The position numbers were made by a program, and so were the translations under genes. The notes beneath the pieces were generated by a model. That model saw only the letters and a list, made by a program, of their open reading frames with translations, did not search any database and was not told where the DNA came from. From a virus, in IMG/VR virus record IMGVR_UViG_3300029915_001170, positions 35,641-99,640 of that record: a stretch of 64,000 nucleotides of DNA. One strand, given 5' to 3'. Positions 24,535 to 32,602 of the stretch are shown here, in pieces (the stretch's first letter is position 1; every line of letters begins with the position of its first letter).

Positions 24535-25287
24535 ATGCCAGAAGAAGAACAAGAGTTATTTCCAGCCGATGAGTCAGAAGATTCTGCACTTGAGGAACCC
24601 GTGCAAGAAGTATTCTTTGCACCAACAGACGAGCCGGAGGAAATCTCCGCGGAGGAAGCAATAGCTACGGATATTCCATTAGAAGCTACTCCGGTAGAAG
24701 AAGCGCATCTAACATCCACAGTGTGTGATGTGTGTTTGGAGTTGAATCTCACAACCAAGACCTGCATTTGCTGTGCACGGTGCGGCCAAGCATTCTGCTT
24801 GCACTTTGCTTCTTCGGTGGATGCGCAGTATTGCGTCAACTGCCTTAGCGACATTTCAATGTCCAAGAGTACAATCACAAAGACCTACGAACACAAGAAC
24901 GACGAAACCGGCACAACGACTTTCTACCGTCGTAAAGCGCGTGAGATCAAGATCGATGGTCTGGATTGGCTTTTCAGTCAGCGTAAGATTGTAGAACTTT
25001 CAGACATGGAGCTTGATCTTTCGATAGAATACCATCGGAACATCCTTAGCTTGATGATCGCTGAGCAGGAACGCAAACGTACAGAGTATATGCACCGATA
25101 TGCTGGAGTGAAGATACATATTCCAACGCCAGCAACAACAACTGTGCATGATTCTACAACCACGACCGTGAAGAAAACTCGCACGGTTAGTAAAAACAAG
25201 CAGCAAGAGCAGCTTGCGGCGATGTTAAAGCAGATGCAAGCTAAGGGCTTGGGGTTGAATGATATTATGAAGCTAATCAAGAAATAA
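24535..25287 (+). CDS. Cys-rich zinc-binding protein with acidic N-terminus
   Basis: 250 residues. Residues 1-60 are acidic. A zinc cluster follows (VCDVCLEL, CICCARCGQAFCLHF, YCVNCL, about 60-102), resembling a RING- or FYVE-like treble-clef. A basic, helical second half ends in a Lys/Gln-rich region and GLGLNDIMKLIKK. Protein-protein or nucleic-acid binding is likely; no catalytic motif is seen. AAGGAG precedes the ATG. Confidence 0.65.
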   Translation: MPEEEQELFPADESEDSALEEPVQEVFFAPTDEPEEISAEEAIATDIPLEATPVEEAHLTSTVCDVCLELNLTTKTCICCARCGQAFCLHFASSVDAQYCVNCLSDISMSKSTITKTYEHKNDETGTTTFYRRKAREIKIDGLDWLFSQRKIVELSDMELDLSIEYHRNILSLMIAEQERKRTEYMHRYAGVKIHIPTPATTTVHDSTTTTVKKTRTVSKNKQQEQLAAMLKQMQAKGLGLNDIMKLIKK

Positions 25288-25297
25288 GGAGAAGCCG

Positions 25298-25573
25298 ATG
25301 AAAGCATTTGCACTAAGAGATAAGGTAACCGGATTGTATCTTCCTCATGGAAAGAGAGGAAAAGTGAACTCTTATAGAGACTTCACAGCAAAAAACGATC
25401 CAAGGTTATTCTCTCGCAGAAGTGCCGCCTCAAATACTTTGAATGCCTGGAAAGCCGGTAAATGGGGATGGCGAGGCTGTGGAGAGGATGTTGATCTTGA
25501 GCCACGTTCAGTTCCAGGACGCAGATCTCAAGAAATTGAGATTGTCGAATTTGAATTGATAGAGAAAGGGTGA
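25298..25573 (+). CDS. Small early protein, unknown
   Basis: 91 residues after AAGGAG. Starts with a beta-strand-rich segment (FALRDKVTGLYLPHGKRGK) and ends acidic. A widespread type of phage hypothetical with unknown role. Confidence 0.65.
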   Translation: MKAFALRDKVTGLYLPHGKRGKVNSYRDFTAKNDPRLFSRRSAASNTLNAWKAGKWGWRGCGEDVDLEPRSVPGRRSQEIEIVEFELIEKG

Positions 25574-25580
25574 AACCAGA

Positions 25581-25901
25581 ATGCCAAGAGGAGTGTACCT
25601 AAGACCAGCAAAAAAGGTAGAGCAGGCTTCGCATGTTAAGCCGCTGCCTTTTGTGGAAAGTGTGCTTGCAGAGCGTAGAAAGAAATACGGAAAGTTCTCA
25701 GACCACGCACAAATAGCGCAGAGTCTAAAGGCTGATATGCACGTTTGTTTTAACTGGCATAATCTTAGCCCAGACATGAGAGAAGCTCTGGACATGATAC
25801 AGCATAAGATAGCACGTATTCTTAATGGCGACCCAACCTACAAAGACTCCTGGGTTGACATCGAAGGCTACGCGCATCTTATCTCAGAAAGGTTGTCCTA
25901 A
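25581..25901 (+). CDS. DUF6378-like phage protein
   Basis: 106 residues. The core (RRKKYGKFSDHAQIAQSLK, then MREALDMIQHKIARILNGDP, then YKDSWVDIEGYAHL) matches the DUF6378 family as I remember it: a helical domain resembling MazG-type nucleotide pyrophosphohydrolases. Enzymatic activity is not shown. It sits just upstream of the nuclease gene. Confidence 0.68.
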   Translation: MPRGVYLRPAKKVEQASHVKPLPFVESVLAERRKKYGKFSDHAQIAQSLKADMHVCFNWHNLSPDMREALDMIQHKIARILNGDPTYKDSWVDIEGYAHLISERLS

Positions 25902-25902
25902 C

Positions 25903-26958
25903 ATGAAACCGAGCGTCGAGCTTTTAGAGTTTCTAACTCGGAATCCACTACCGTGGATGTACTGGGATGAGCAAAAGCAAAAGCTTATTGTGGTAGTAGA
26001 CAATCACCTTTTGCAAACTTATAGAAATTGTTCTCAGCATTTCGTGTACGGGAATGTATTTGGTTTGCAGAAGAAAGGCATACGTGTTGAGGGCGAACGT
26101 CAACGTAGCTGGTACTTAGACTTTGGTATCCTTCTACACAAGATGTTTGAAATCTACTACCAAGACTTTCGCAAACCTGGCTTTGATCTATGGCCGTGGG
26201 CGACTGATAGAGCGGTTGCTGAGTGGCACGAAGCAAAAATGGACGAGCACTGTGAGCACAAGGAGTACAAGCTCATCGGCGGTATGCATGGGTTTGTTGG
26301 ACTGCTTGCGCAGTATGGTACAGTGATGACGCCACAGAATGAGAAGCTTCGCATTCTTGGCGCTGAGGTATCTTTTGGGCGCAATGGTGAAGTTCCACTT
26401 TACATCGGCGAGGAGATTGAGATTTATCTCGCTGGACGGATGGACTTGATTGTGGATGATGGCTACTTCATTTGTCCCATGGATCATAAAACCATGGGCA
26501 CTTTCCGCGGCGATCCTGGGTTACAATTTGAAACCGAGGAAGGCCCAGTCGGATACATCTTCGCACTCTCGAAGATTCTCCCAACACTTGTACCAGAGGA
26601 GCAGCTTCTAAAACGTGATTGCTCGAAGATTCTGATGAACCTCATTCAGAAGAAACCCACAACCAATCCAGAAGAACGTTTTAAGCGTGTACCAATCAGA
26701 AAGTCTGCTGAGCAGCTTGAGGCATACAGAAACAGAATGATAAACACTGTACATCATCTTGTGGATGATATGGAGCTTGTAGCTGCACAGATGCCAGTCC
26801 CACGTAACACAACTGCATGTGTAAACTGGCATTACGGTGTATGTGACTACCGTGATGTATGTCGGCAAGGCTCCACCGATGGTGAGCTTGCCACACTCAA
26901 AAATGGTTTTGTACAGCTACCAATCTGGAACACAGAAGAAGTAGCACCTAACACATAG
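25903..26958 (+). CDS. PD-(D/E)XK nuclease with Fe-S cysteines (Cas4/AddB-like)
   Basis: 351 residues from the ATG after the previous stop. Nuclease motifs are present: LDFGILLHKMFE (H79), E155, GRMDLIVDD (D181) and CPMDHKT (D194, K196). Cys43 plus C306, C314 and C320 (CVNWHYGVCDYRDVC) form the four-Cys iron-sulfur pattern of Cas4, AddB and related exonucleases. It probably resects DNA ends for the recombinase encoded downstream. All key residues are intact. Confidence 0.82.
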   Translation: MKPSVELLEFLTRNPLPWMYWDEQKQKLIVVVDNHLLQTYRNCSQHFVYGNVFGLQKKGIRVEGERQRSWYLDFGILLHKMFEIYYQDFRKPGFDLWPWATDRAVAEWHEAKMDEHCEHKEYKLIGGMHGFVGLLAQYGTVMTPQNEKLRILGAEVSFGRNGEVPLYIGEEIEIYLAGRMDLIVDDGYFICPMDHKTMGTFRGDPGLQFETEEGPVGYIFALSKILPTLVPEEQLLKRDCSKILMNLIQKKPTTNPEERFKRVPIRKSAEQLEAYRNRMINTVHHLVDDMELVAAQMPVPRNTTACVNWHYGVCDYRDVCRQGSTDGELATLKNGFVQLPIWNTEEVAPNT

Positions 26959-26978
26959 GAGCAGGAGAAAGAATTAAA

Positions 26979-27323
26979 ATGTCAACCACAAAAACTTACG
27001 CAGACCTTGGGCCAGACAGTGGCACAGGAGTACCAATCGGTAAATGCTCTGGGCTTCTACCAAACCATATGCAATGCTGGAGAGCCGGAGATGTGCTTGT
27101 GTCAGCAGTTACACAAACTACGGTGCCAGCGCACACAGTAAATGAAACAGAGATTCCAGAAGCAGTGGATGAGTCTGTTACTTCTTATCAACTCTGTCGG
27201 CGTCACGCTACAATCGAGCAAGACAGAGATGCAAAACTTGCTGCGGCGGAAGCGACGTTAGCAGCAGCAGAAGTCGAAGTAGCAACGGACACACCAGTGG
27301 ATGCGCCAGTAGTTGTAACATAA
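26979..27323 (+). CDS. Small protein with Cys/His pairs, unknown
   Basis: 114 residues. IGKCSGLLPNHMQCWRAGD and YQLCRRHAT could form a small zinc site; the C-terminal third is a low-complexity Ala/Glu/Val tail. It lies between nuclease and recombinase ATPase, so a role in the recombination module is inferred. Confidence 0.62.
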   Translation: MSTTKTYADLGPDSGTGVPIGKCSGLLPNHMQCWRAGDVLVSAVTQTTVPAHTVNETEIPEAVDESVTSYQLCRRHATIEQDRDAKLAAAEATLAAAEVEVATDTPVDAPVVVT

Positions 27324-27350
27324 AAGAAGTAACTCTCCAAGGAGCAGGAA

Positions 27351-28160
27351 ATGTCCACTACACCAAATCCTTTCGCTAATATGAAAGGAATACGCTCCGA
27401 GACGATCGTAGCCTCGGAGCGTCTCAAGATAGCAATCATGGGGCGTCCAAAAAGTGGCAAATCCTGGCTTGCATCCACTGCTCCCGGTCCGATCAGATAC
27501 TATGACTTCGATGATCGTGCCGAGTCGCTGGAAGGCAAGCCGAATTTGCTGGTGCTGTCCAATCCAACAATGCTAGACGTGGAATCTGATTTATCTGTCA
27601 TGAAAGCAAACAAGATAAAAAAGGTTCCGCTTCCGGCGACGATAGTTTTTGATTCTGTTACCTTTATGGTACGAGCGCTTGAGGATGAGATTCGTCGGCA
27701 GTCTCCGGGGCTTTTCAAAGGTATCAAAGTCGGAAACTCAACAACAGTCTACAAAGGAAAGGATTGGGATGTTGTCGTTAGTATCCAACGCTACGTTGAG
27801 TATCTGGTTTCCGAGCTAACCGGCCTTGGTGTTAATCTCATTTTTGTCTTTCACGAGAGAGATGAAAAAGATGCCGCAGAGTCTACATCAGAAAAGACAG
27901 CTTATACTGGACAGGTAACAGTCAATCCGCAGTATCTTGCAAACTGTCTCAGCTTGTTCAACGAAGTTTATCGTATCACAGTCAACGCACTGAGGCCAAA
28001 TCAGATAACCTACACAGTGACATGTAGGCCATCAAACGATGTAATGGCTTCTACAACTATGATGCTTGATGCTACCGAAGAACCAGACATTATGGCGATG
28101 ATTGAAAAACACCGTCAAAGGCGAGCAGCGTTAGCTAAGAACGCGCTTGTAAAAGCTTAA
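27351..28160 (+). CDS. Sak4-like recombinase ATPase (AAA_24)
   Basis: 269 residues. Walker A GRPKSGKS (31-38), a YDFDDRAESL segment and Walker B ATIVFDS (D101) match the phage AAA_24/Sak4 family, short RecA-like annealing or strand-exchange ATPases. A C-terminal basic helix (MIEKHRQRRAALAKN) follows. It is paired with a DUF669-type protein just downstream, a common arrangement in phage recombination modules. Confidence 0.82.
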   Translation: MSTTPNPFANMKGIRSETIVASERLKIAIMGRPKSGKSWLASTAPGPIRYYDFDDRAESLEGKPNLLVLSNPTMLDVESDLSVMKANKIKKVPLPATIVFDSVTFMVRALEDEIRRQSPGLFKGIKVGNSTTVYKGKDWDVVVSIQRYVEYLVSELTGLGVNLIFVFHERDEKDAAESTSEKTAYTGQVTVNPQYLANCLSLFNEVYRITVNALRPNQITYTVTCRPSNDVMASTTMMLDATEEPDIMAMIEKHRQRRAALAKNALVKA

Positions 28161-28202
28161 CAGCGGCGCTGCCGCACAAACACAAACAAAGGAGCAGTTC
28201 AA

Positions 28203-28703
28203 ATGCCATTCCAAATGAACTTCAGCAGAGAAGAGTTTTCCGGTTCAACACCAGCACCTGATGGCTGGTACACTTTGCAGATCAAGGGCTTTCGTCCACG
28301 CGCTGCAAAGAACGGCGAGTCCGTCTCACTCAATGCCGAGCTTGCGATCATCGGCGGCACTGATCACGACGGCAAGCGAGTATTCGTTGGCCTTAACACC
28401 AAGATGGCTTGGATGTGGGCGGACTTCATTCATGCTACCGGCTTGCAGATGGAAGTTGTACAGGATGAGTTTGCCGGCACCGAGAAGGAGAACCTCACCA
28501 TTCCCGGCGTGTTCGAAGGCAGCGACACTAACCCGGATGATCCTTCGCAGTGGAAGTATCAGGGACCGTTGCTCAACAAGACACTTGAAGCAGAGCTTGC
28601 GACCCGCGAGTACAACGGCAAGAAGTCTAATGATGTGCGGCAGTTCAAGTGTGCTGTTGCGGGATGCACTGAGAAGCACAGTACCAATCTGATCAAGAAC
28701 TAG
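28203..28703 (+). CDS. DUF669-like protein, probable ssDNA-binding partner of Sak4
   Basis: 166 residues. The opening (MPFQMNFSREEFSG) and GWYTLQIKGF segment, predicted beta-barrel and place after the Sak4-like gene fit the DUF669 group, thought to act as an SSB in phage recombination. A C-terminal pair of Cys residues (FKCAVAGCTEKH) is additional. Assignment rests on pattern and context. Confidence 0.7.
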   Translation: MPFQMNFSREEFSGSTPAPDGWYTLQIKGFRPRAAKNGESVSLNAELAIIGGTDHDGKRVFVGLNTKMAWMWADFIHATGLQMEVVQDEFAGTEKENLTIPGVFEGSDTNPDDPSQWKYQGPLLNKTLEAELATREYNGKKSNDVRQFKCAVAGCTEKHSTNLIKN

Positions 28704-28718
28704 TTCAAGGAGTCCATC

Positions 28719-28913
28719 GTGGCACGATGGCGCTGTACCTTCACTGATGTATCTGGCAAGCGGTGTGAGAATGAAGCTCTCCACCGCTTGCACTTTTCCA
28801 ACGATCGTCCTTTTGATTTTGTAGATGCTTGCGCAGAGCACTTTGAGGAGTATAAACTCTTTTGCTGGGTCCAGCCTCTACAAAATCAAAACGGAGAGGA
28901 GGTATTTCAATGA
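28719..28913 (+). CDS. Small Cys/His protein, GTG start
   Basis: 64 residues. GTG is preceded by AAGGAG. WRCTFTDVSGKRCENEALHRLHF and DACAEHFEEY give a C..C..H..C..H pattern that may bind zinc. Coupled to the next gene by overlap. Confidence 0.6.
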   Translation: MARWRCTFTDVSGKRCENEALHRLHFSNDRPFDFVDACAEHFEEYKLFCWVQPLQNQNGEEVFQ

Positions 28914-29185
28914 CAGCGACACAGGAAGAAACAGCGCGTTTTGAGATGCTGTCAAAGCGTCTGAGACAGGTTGCCGCTTTGACAGCTTTGGGGTTTTCAA
29001 GGGAAGCGATAGGCATTACTTTGAGAATGAGTCAACATGCTGTTCATGCGGCATTTACAAGAATTCATCGTGTTCTTGGTTTCGAATCTAGTTTGAGACT
29101 TGCTATATTCATAGTGCGGCATCCAGAGATTGAGAAGATGTTGCGAGCGAGCTTAGGCAGCGAACTAGCAAATAAGCCAAACTGA
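28910..29185 (+). CDS. LuxR-type HTH protein
   Basis: 91 residues from the ATG that overlaps the previous stop (ATGA). An HTH (ALTALGFSREAIGITLRMS, then QHAVHAAFTRIHRVLG) resembles LuxR/GerE-type or sigma-4 DNA-binding domains. Likely a transcription regulator within the replication module. Confidence 0.65.
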   Translation: MTATQEETARFEMLSKRLRQVAALTALGFSREAIGITLRMSQHAVHAAFTRIHRVLGFESSLRLAIFIVRHPEIEKMLRASLGSELANKPN

Positions 29186-29203
29186 AGAGGAGGGGTCGTT
29201 TAT

Positions 29204-29437
29204 ATGCCAAGTAAAATCACTTACACTTGTGCAGTCTGCGGCGCGATCAAAGGAGAAGTTAACCACTGGTACGCATACTGCATACGAAATAGTGGAGTCT
29301 TGCTAAGTACTTTTAACACGCTTCACGAAGATGATTATGGCAATTCTGACGCTGATTGTGTCTGCGGCCAAAAGTGCCTTCACGCAATTCTGGATAAGTG
29401 GCTTGCGGTACAGAGAACACCGAAGGAGATAGCATGA
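29204..29437 (+). CDS. Zinc-finger miniprotein
   Basis: 77 residues. Two Cys pairs (YTCAVCGA and CVCGQKC) plus His suggest one zinc site. ATG after GGAGGGG. Role unknown. Confidence 0.62.
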   Translation: MPSKITYTCAVCGAIKGEVNHWYAYCIRNSGVLLSTFNTLHEDDYGNSDADCVCGQKCLHAILDKWLAVQRTPKEIA

Positions 29438-29640
29438 GCTACAACGATCTAAGCCAGTCTACACTTGGCCCCGACGAGCGTAGAGAAGAAGCCCTCCGCA
29501 TAATCACAATGCTCGACGACTACCAAGACGAGCTTCGTTCGCACGAGTATGATATGATAGCACGTGTTAGAGACGGCGCGCCGGTTAGCGTGAAGATGCT
29601 GTTTTGGTTGCGTGATATAAAGGATAGGATACTTGCCTAA
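29434..29640 (+). CDS. Small helical protein, unknown
   Basis: 68 residues from the ATG overlapping the previous stop. Acidic helical sequence (RREEALRIITMLDDYQDEL). Its stop shares a base with the next start, so it is coupled to the exonuclease gene. Confidence 0.6.
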   Translation: MSYNDLSQSTLGPDERREEALRIITMLDDYQDELRSHEYDMIARVRDGAPVSVKMLFWLRDIKDRILA

Positions 29641-30746
29641 TGCCTTACATCAAACCACGCGGTAATCGCAATGCACGTATCTGGTGTATCCTAGCAAAGC
29701 CTTATAGCTCTGACTACGATCCAAAAACCGGCAAGGATACTCTCATGTCAGGAGGACTCGGGCATGTTTTTGACAAGATGCTTCGTGAAGCTGGTATTGA
29801 TCCTTACAGTGTGTATTTCACTTCTCGTGCTCCTAACACTGATGATCTGCACGCTTATACAAATTTGGAGTCTGAGCTTTCAGCTTCTAAGCCTCCGTTG
29901 ATTATTGTGATTGGCGATGTTGCTGGTTGGTTTTTGCCAGAACTTCGTACACCGAAGACCGTTGAGACAAATCCTGGCCAACTACAGAAGTATGCCGGTA
30001 GCTTGCTGCAATGCGGTGTTCTCCAATACCCGCACTACATGATGCCACTTTACGGTCCCGACAGATGTGTCGGCGATTGGAAAGAGCGAAACGTCACGGT
30101 GTACGTGGACCTGCAAAAGCTTCAGGACGAGCTGGTCTATTGGCAAAAGCATGGTACGCTGCGGCCGCTTCCAGAAAGGACAATGCGTTATGGAAATCTT
30201 GAGCTTAACGAAATACTGTCATGTTTTGAGCGATTCAGGAAAGCGCCACTCTTATCAATTGATATTGAAACAGTATACCCTCGCAAAGGAAGCGCCTTTC
30301 TTCCGCATCCTGGATACCCGATTACCGTTGGCATTGCTGACAGCCATGACTTCGGGATATCCTTCAACTTATTCCGTGACAGCCCAAGTGAGAATAGGAC
30401 TCTTTGGAGAGCGTTGGATTTATTGCTTAAAGGAAAGCCCATACTGGGGCAGAACTTCTTCAATTTTGACGCGCTTTTTTTTGAGGCTCTTGGATTCCAA
30501 ATCTCGCTGGATCGTGTACAAGACACACTTTTAAGACACCATATTCTGTGGCCAGAGCTTTCGCATAAGTTACAGTTTTTGACTCGGCAATATACGCGGG
30601 AGCCTTATTACAAGGACGAAGGCCATGGATGGAGTGTAAAGCATATGGACAAACTCCGGCGATACAATTGTTTGGATGTTTGCGTAACATATGAGGTTTG
30701 GGAGCAACAAGAACTTGAATTCCAACAACGCCCACAGTTGAAGTAG
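29640..30746 (+). CDS. UDG-like domain fused to 3'-5' proofreading exonuclease
   Basis: 368 residues. Residues 1-165 resemble the uracil-DNA-glycosylase-like fold found at the N-terminus of some phage polymerases (KPRGNRNARIWCILAKPYS, LIIVIGDVAGWFL). Residues about 200-360 are a DnaQ-type exonuclease: Exo I DIET (D208, E210), Exo II NFFNFD (D277), Exo III YNCLD (Y342, D346). The matching polymerase domain is encoded separately at 31082, so the enzyme looks split into two chains. Glycosylase catalytic residues cannot be confirmed. Confidence 0.78.
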   Translation: MPYIKPRGNRNARIWCILAKPYSSDYDPKTGKDTLMSGGLGHVFDKMLREAGIDPYSVYFTSRAPNTDDLHAYTNLESELSASKPPLIIVIGDVAGWFLPELRTPKTVETNPGQLQKYAGSLLQCGVLQYPHYMMPLYGPDRCVGDWKERNVTVYVDLQKLQDELVYWQKHGTLRPLPERTMRYGNLELNEILSCFERFRKAPLLSIDIETVYPRKGSAFLPHPGYPITVGIADSHDFGISFNLFRDSPSENRTLWRALDLLLKGKPILGQNFFNFDALFFEALGFQISLDRVQDTLLRHHILWPELSHKLQFLTRQYTREPYYKDEGHGWSVKHMDKLRRYNCLDVCVTYEVWEQQELEFQQRPQLK

Positions 30747-30754
30747 GAGAACGT

Positions 30755-30916
30755 ATGAACAACCAAGTAGAGGTCTCTCTTGTCTCAATTCGAGAATCCG
30801 TAGGAAAGATCGCACAGTTTCCAATAACACACATGCTAACAGAAGTCAAGGAAGCACTCCGCAACATTATTGCGGAGTGCTCAAAGATCGAAGCGGAGTT
30901 AAAGGAGAAGCAATGA
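30755..30916 (+). CDS. 53-residue protein between split polymerase parts
   Basis: ATG after AGGAGAACGT. Helical, charged (VKEALRNIIAECSKIEAELK). Its mRNA holds an 11-bp hairpin (30856-30882). No family recognised. Confidence 0.55.
   Translation: MNNQVEVSLVSIRESVGKIAQFPITHMLTEVKEALRNIIAECSKIEAELKEKQ
30856..30882 (+). repeat. Perfect 11-bp hairpin inside a coding region
   Basis: GCACTCCGCAA pairs with TTGCGGAGTGC around CATTA, within the gene at 30755. No T-run follows. It could modulate readthrough toward the polymerase gene. Confidence 0.5.
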
Positions 30917-31092
30917 GCGAGCCAATCCATGCTCGCGCTGAATGCGAGCTAATCCCAGAAGGCCCATCATGCACAGAGACAGCCGCAGCGTACTATGTGT
31001 ATATAAGAAACGGCGACTTGATTTTTTCTGTTCGCGTGAGAAAACCTGATCTTCATTATAGTACACCAAAGGTGGAGGAACGTGACAGATAA
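30913..31092 (+). CDS. 59-residue protein, unknown
   Basis: Starts at the ATG overlapping the previous TGA and overlaps the polymerase start by 11 bases. Two Cys early (RAECELIPEGPSCTETA) and a beta-rich second half. Unknown. Confidence 0.58.
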   Translation: MSEPIHARAECELIPEGPSCTETAAAYYVYIRNGDLIFSVRVRKPDLHYSTPKVEERDR

Positions 31093-32590
31093 GGTAACCT
31101 CATCTTATGAGCACGCTCTTCAAGCAGCTTATTACCATGTCGGTAATCGTGGCATCTGCGTCAATGTCCAACGGATCGCCGAAGCTAAAGCCATTGTCAA
31201 AGCAAAGGTTGCACAGCAACTAGCAATCGCCAGCAATCAATGGGGTACAAAGGTTTTTGTCGGCGCGGCGAATGCACCGGACGAAGCTATAAAAGGCTTG
31301 AATGCCAGCGGTGCAATCAACATCAATGCTACTCAAGGAAAGTTCGCACTCCTAACCGGCCTCAAAAACCTCGGCTACGAAGTAGTAAAAATCACAAAGA
31401 AAAACTCGGAGGGAGATTATGAACAAGGATACAGCACAGGAGAGCTTGCGCTTCAGAAGATGCTCTCTAAAAATCAATTTAACTATCCGGGAGGCGATCC
31501 TGCTATTAGAGCAATTCTCAAAATTAGAGAACTCGGAAAGTTGTACTCTTCTTACCTTAGCGCTAGACTCTTGGAAAGATCCGGAGAAGCGTACTTTCTC
31601 TCTAACTACAACGTTGCCGGAACTCTCACTGGTAGACGTTCATCCAGACGCCATACTTTCGGCTTTGGAAATAACGCTCAGAACTTCCCTAAACACAGCG
31701 ACGTAGCAGCAATGTACAGGCGATGCCTTGTCGCACGTCCAGGAAACATCTTTTTAATGGTCGATCAAGTCTCCGCCGAAGACTGGCCAGTATCGGCGCT
31801 CAGCGAGAATTATCAAGCCTTGAAAGAGCTACGCGATGATACAGATGTATATGGCCGCCACACGAGACTCGCCAGTGTTATTTTTGGAATTCCGCTCGCT
31901 GCGAAAACTCCGGGGGAGTGGAAAGATTCAATGGAGAGGTATCTTGGTAAAAAAACTCGTCACGCCAGCAACTACGATATGAAGGCCGGGCGTATGAGCG
32001 ACGCCCTAGCACAAGAAGGCTTTAGCTTTAGCGAGGTCGCTTGTCAAGCATTACTCAAAAAGGTAGCAGAGCATGATCCGTCAGTAGACCTTGTCTTCCA
32101 CAAGTACGTCAAGGACCAGATCTCCAAAACCCACATGCTTGTAACGCCCTTTGGGCGAGAAAGGCAATTCCTCGATGCCAGACCAAACGACTCAAACGCG
32201 ACGGTCTTCAAGGAAGCATACGCTTACATTCCACAATCAGTCGTCGGTGATAATACCGGTTTTGCTCTCCTCAAACTCGAAAGTAACTATGGAATTCAAG
32301 AACGATTTATCGTCCAGGAAGGCCATGATAGCATTGTCCAAGATATTCGAGCAGACGCTGAAACAGTCTATAAATATCTTCTCCGAACCAACGCCGCCTT
32401 TGACAGGACTATTAAGTTTCACAATGGAATCGAAGTCAACATCCCAATCGAAGCGGAACTCGGTTACGACTTCCAAACCACAGTCAAGATCAAAGAAATC
32501 TCCAGAGCAGGAGTAGCACGAGCGATGGAAAAACTTCGAGATATTCTAGCCGCGGCGGAGCCAAAGCAGGTACTTATTCCAGTAGTGTAA
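31082..32590 (+). CDS. Family A DNA polymerase, catalytic domain
   Basis: 502 residues, GTG start after GGAGGAAC. It begins close to the polymerase thumb region and lacks an exonuclease domain, which is supplied by the protein at 29640. Motif A is VDQVSAEDW (D228, E233 in place of the usual DYSQIE), motif B RHASNYDMKAG (R293, K301) and motif C GHDSIV (H415-D416, with Ser where Glu is usual). It should copy phage DNA. The changed motif A and C residues are unusual but the two catalytic Asp remain. Confidence 0.82.
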   Translation: MTDKVTSSYEHALQAAYYHVGNRGICVNVQRIAEAKAIVKAKVAQQLAIASNQWGTKVFVGAANAPDEAIKGLNASGAININATQGKFALLTGLKNLGYEVVKITKKNSEGDYEQGYSTGELALQKMLSKNQFNYPGGDPAIRAILKIRELGKLYSSYLSARLLERSGEAYFLSNYNVAGTLTGRRSSRRHTFGFGNNAQNFPKHSDVAAMYRRCLVARPGNIFLMVDQVSAEDWPVSALSENYQALKELRDDTDVYGRHTRLASVIFGIPLAAKTPGEWKDSMERYLGKKTRHASNYDMKAGRMSDALAQEGFSFSEVACQALLKKVAEHDPSVDLVFHKYVKDQISKTHMLVTPFGRERQFLDARPNDSNATVFKEAYAYIPQSVVGDNTGFALLKLESNYGIQERFIVQEGHDSIVQDIRADAETVYKYLLRTNAAFDRTIKFHNGIEVNIPIEAELGYDFQTTVKIKEISRAGVARAMEKLRDILAAAEPKQVLIPVV

Positions 32591-32602
32591 GAAAGGCATC
32601 TT

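Noticed and set aside
25903-26958. Cas4 of a CRISPR system
   Set aside because: The Fe-S nuclease is Cas4/AddB-like, but its neighbours are phage recombination and replication genes, with no Cas1, Cas2 or array.
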